5,831 bases of DNA. Source: an archaeon. Lineage in GTDB: Archaea > Thermoproteota > Nitrososphaeria > Nitrososphaerales > CADDZS01. Below the pieces are notes generated by a model that ran no database searches, had not been told where the DNA came from, and saw nothing but the letters and a program-made list of their open reading frames with translations. The stretch spans positions 1 through 5,831 of the forward strand of contig JAKAPU010000169.1 in the NCBI GenBank assembly GCA_021806865.1, written 5' to 3'. Each line of letters opens with the position of its first letter. The first letter of the stretch is position 1. This document shows positions 5,002 to 5,831 of this stretch, piece after piece. Position numbers and translations under genes: made by a program.

Positions 5002-5688
5002 ATGAACGATATCGAAGAAATCACCGGCGAAATGCGGAGGCTAGCACTGAGATGCAAGGCGCTGGAAGCCAAACTAGCAGATTCCGTGCCAAAAAAGACA
5101 TACAATGACGCGGTCGCAAAATTGCAGTCGGTTATTGATAGTGGAGCAGCAGAGCTACAAAGGACCAAGGAGGCCTTGGAGAAAACCGAGACACTGGGTG
5201 GTCGTTTAAACACTCTGACAAATCAGATTACTCTGTTAGCTGAAGCAAGCAGTTCGCAACAAACCGCGATTAAGAGTCTGGAGACAAAGTTTGGTGAGTC
5301 AACTGTACCAGAAGAAATCTACAATCAAACAGTTGCAGAATGCAGGAAGTTGGAAGAGGAAATCAAGTTAATGATTCCAAGAAGCGAGTTTGACACTCTT
5401 CTACAGAAGAACGTCGAACTGGAGCAAAGAATCGCGACCATGGTGCCTGAGGAAGAACACAGAAAGTCCGTCGAGAGGATCTCCGAGCTTGAAAGTGTGA
5501 TGGCAAACCTCGTTCCAAGAGCAGATCTCGAGGAATTGACAGACCAAGTAAAGTCGATCGCGAGCTCTGTCACAATAGTGCCTCAAGAATTGCCTCCAAT
5601 TGAAACTATCGCCGAAGCGTCGATGCCTGAAGTCGCATCTTCGAATTCAGAGAGCATAGAGACAGCACCAACATTCCAAGCGGAGTGA
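5002..5688 (+). CDS. Coiled-coil protein with 23-residue Val-Pro repeats
   Basis: 228 residues, no signal peptide or membrane segment. Charged, Glu/Lys/Leu-rich and predicted coiled coil over most of residues 1-190. A repeat starts with V/I-P followed by a charged residue, then an aromatic/hydrophobic at +4 and E-L/L-E heptads: prolines fall at residues 103, 126, 149 and 172, exactly 23 apart, with a looser one at 194 and an outlying copy at 30 (VPKKTYNDAVAKL against VPEEIYNQTVAEC at 102-114). A Ser/Glu/Pro-rich, probably disordered tail covers 192-228. An in-frame TGA immediately precedes the ATG, fixing the earliest start; there is no strong ribosome site. Proteins with repeated M/V-P-R-x-E-L/F coiled-coil units occur in archaea as far as I recall, without known function; a structural or scaffolding role is inferred. 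It appears to be monocistronic. Confidence 0.8.
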   Translation: MNDIEEITGEMRRLALRCKALEAKLADSVPKKTYNDAVAKLQSVIDSGAAELQRTKEALEKTETLGGRLNTLTNQITLLAEASSSQQTAIKSLETKFGESTVPEEIYNQTVAECRKLEEEIKLMIPRSEFDTLLQKNVELEQRIATMVPEEEHRKSVERISELESVMANLVPRADLEELTDQVKSIASSVTIVPQELPPIETIAEASMPEVASSNSESIETAPTFQAE

Positions 5689-5745
5689 TTCATCCGGGGC
5701 CCACTACCGTGCACCAGTTGCATGGCTAGGGTTCTTGCCAAGTAA

Positions 5746-5761
5746 TTATCACGTTTGATGA
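5746..5761. promoter_or_regulatory. Second copy of the palindromic operator-like element
   Basis: TTATCACGTTTGATGA matches the palindrome at 618-633 in 13 of 16 positions. The outer half-sites TTATCA and TGAT-A are kept; changes are in the two bases left of centre and one near the end, so symmetry is imperfect. It is 12 bases upstream of a TATA-like box, exactly as in the first copy. Confidence 0.55.
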
Positions 5762-5771
5762 TCATCTGCGT

Positions 5772-5779
5772 CGTTTAAT
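5772..5779 (+). promoter_or_regulatory. TATA-like promoter element for the gene starting at 5812
   Basis: CGTTTAAT, identical to 644-651, lies 38 bases (from TTTAAT) before ATG 5812. Position relative to palindrome and start codon parallels the flavodoxin promoter. Confidence 0.5.
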
Positions 5780-5811
5780 AGGAAAATTCTGCTATTGGAG
5801 ACGCAGGTTGG

Positions 5812-5831
5812 ATGTCTAACGCAAAAGAGTA
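5812..5831 (+). CDS. Start of a gene running off the right edge
   Basis: ATG 5812 opens MSNAKE and continues to the window end. GGAG at 5797-5800 lies 11 bases upstream and the TATA-like box 38 bases upstream. The product cannot be recognised from six codons. Because it carries the same control module as the flavodoxin operon, it is likely a co-regulated gene. Confidence 0.45.

Noticed and set aside
4923..5108. Plus-strand TTG ORF overlapping the start of the coiled-coil gene
   Set aside because: Its second half is an out-of-frame reading of the real coiled-coil gene, and there is no ribosome site.
5711..5724. TGCA repeats and GGGCCC palindrome after the coiled-coil gene, considered as terminator
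   Set aside because: Stems are too short and no T-run follows.
1..5831. CRISPR array, tRNA, rRNA, insertion sequence ends
   Set aside because: No regularly spaced direct repeats, no cloverleaf or TTCGAATC-type T-arm with matching acceptor, no transposase and no terminal inverted repeats were seen by eye.

Overview
The window is a gene-dense, mid-GC stretch that looks archaeal, most likely from a mesophilic member of the Thermoproteota such as a Nitrososphaeria or Bathyarchaeia relative. This rests on TTTAAT-type TATA boxes about 40 bases before two start codons, absence of obvious bacterial -35/-10 promoters, frequent TTG/GTG starts with Shine-Dalgarno sites, and the general look of the proteins. 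It is an inference; a bacterial host cannot be excluded without a search.

Layout. (1) Bases 1-534, minus strand: most of a flavin reductase-like FMN-binding split-barrel protein that runs off the left edge and has no ATG/GTG/TTG start in frame. (2) Bases 535-688: divergent control region with a perfect 16-bp palindrome (618-633) and a TATA-like box (646-651). (3) Bases 689-3369, plus strand: a tightly packed five-gene operon: a TTG-start flavodoxin, a four-helix membrane protein, a two-helix membrane protein, a six-helix membrane protein and a second large membrane protein whose frame is broken at a T6 run. Junctions overlap by 1 or 4 bases except one 36-base gap. (4) Bases 3370-4002: a poorly coding stretch followed by a short ORF that resembles only the C-terminal end of a SnoaL/NTF2-like protein; this looks like decayed DNA. 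(5) Bases 4092-4808, minus strand: class I SAM-dependent methyltransferase with a probable TTG start. (6) Bases 5002-5688, plus strand: a coiled-coil protein built on a 23-residue repeat marked by Val/Ile-Pro. (7) Bases 5746-5831: a second copy of the control module seen at 618-651, followed by the first codons of a gene that leaves the window.

How it may work together. A flavin reductase and a flavodoxin are divergently arranged around a palindrome, and the flavodoxin is co-transcribed with membrane proteins, two of which carry paired cysteines in a predicted loop with a shared C-[IL]-P-Y-P motif. This suggests a flavin-linked, possibly redox-responsive membrane module. The reappearance of the same palindrome-plus-TATA module before the gene starting at 5812 suggests that gene belongs to the same regulon. 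The function of the membrane proteins is unknown to me.
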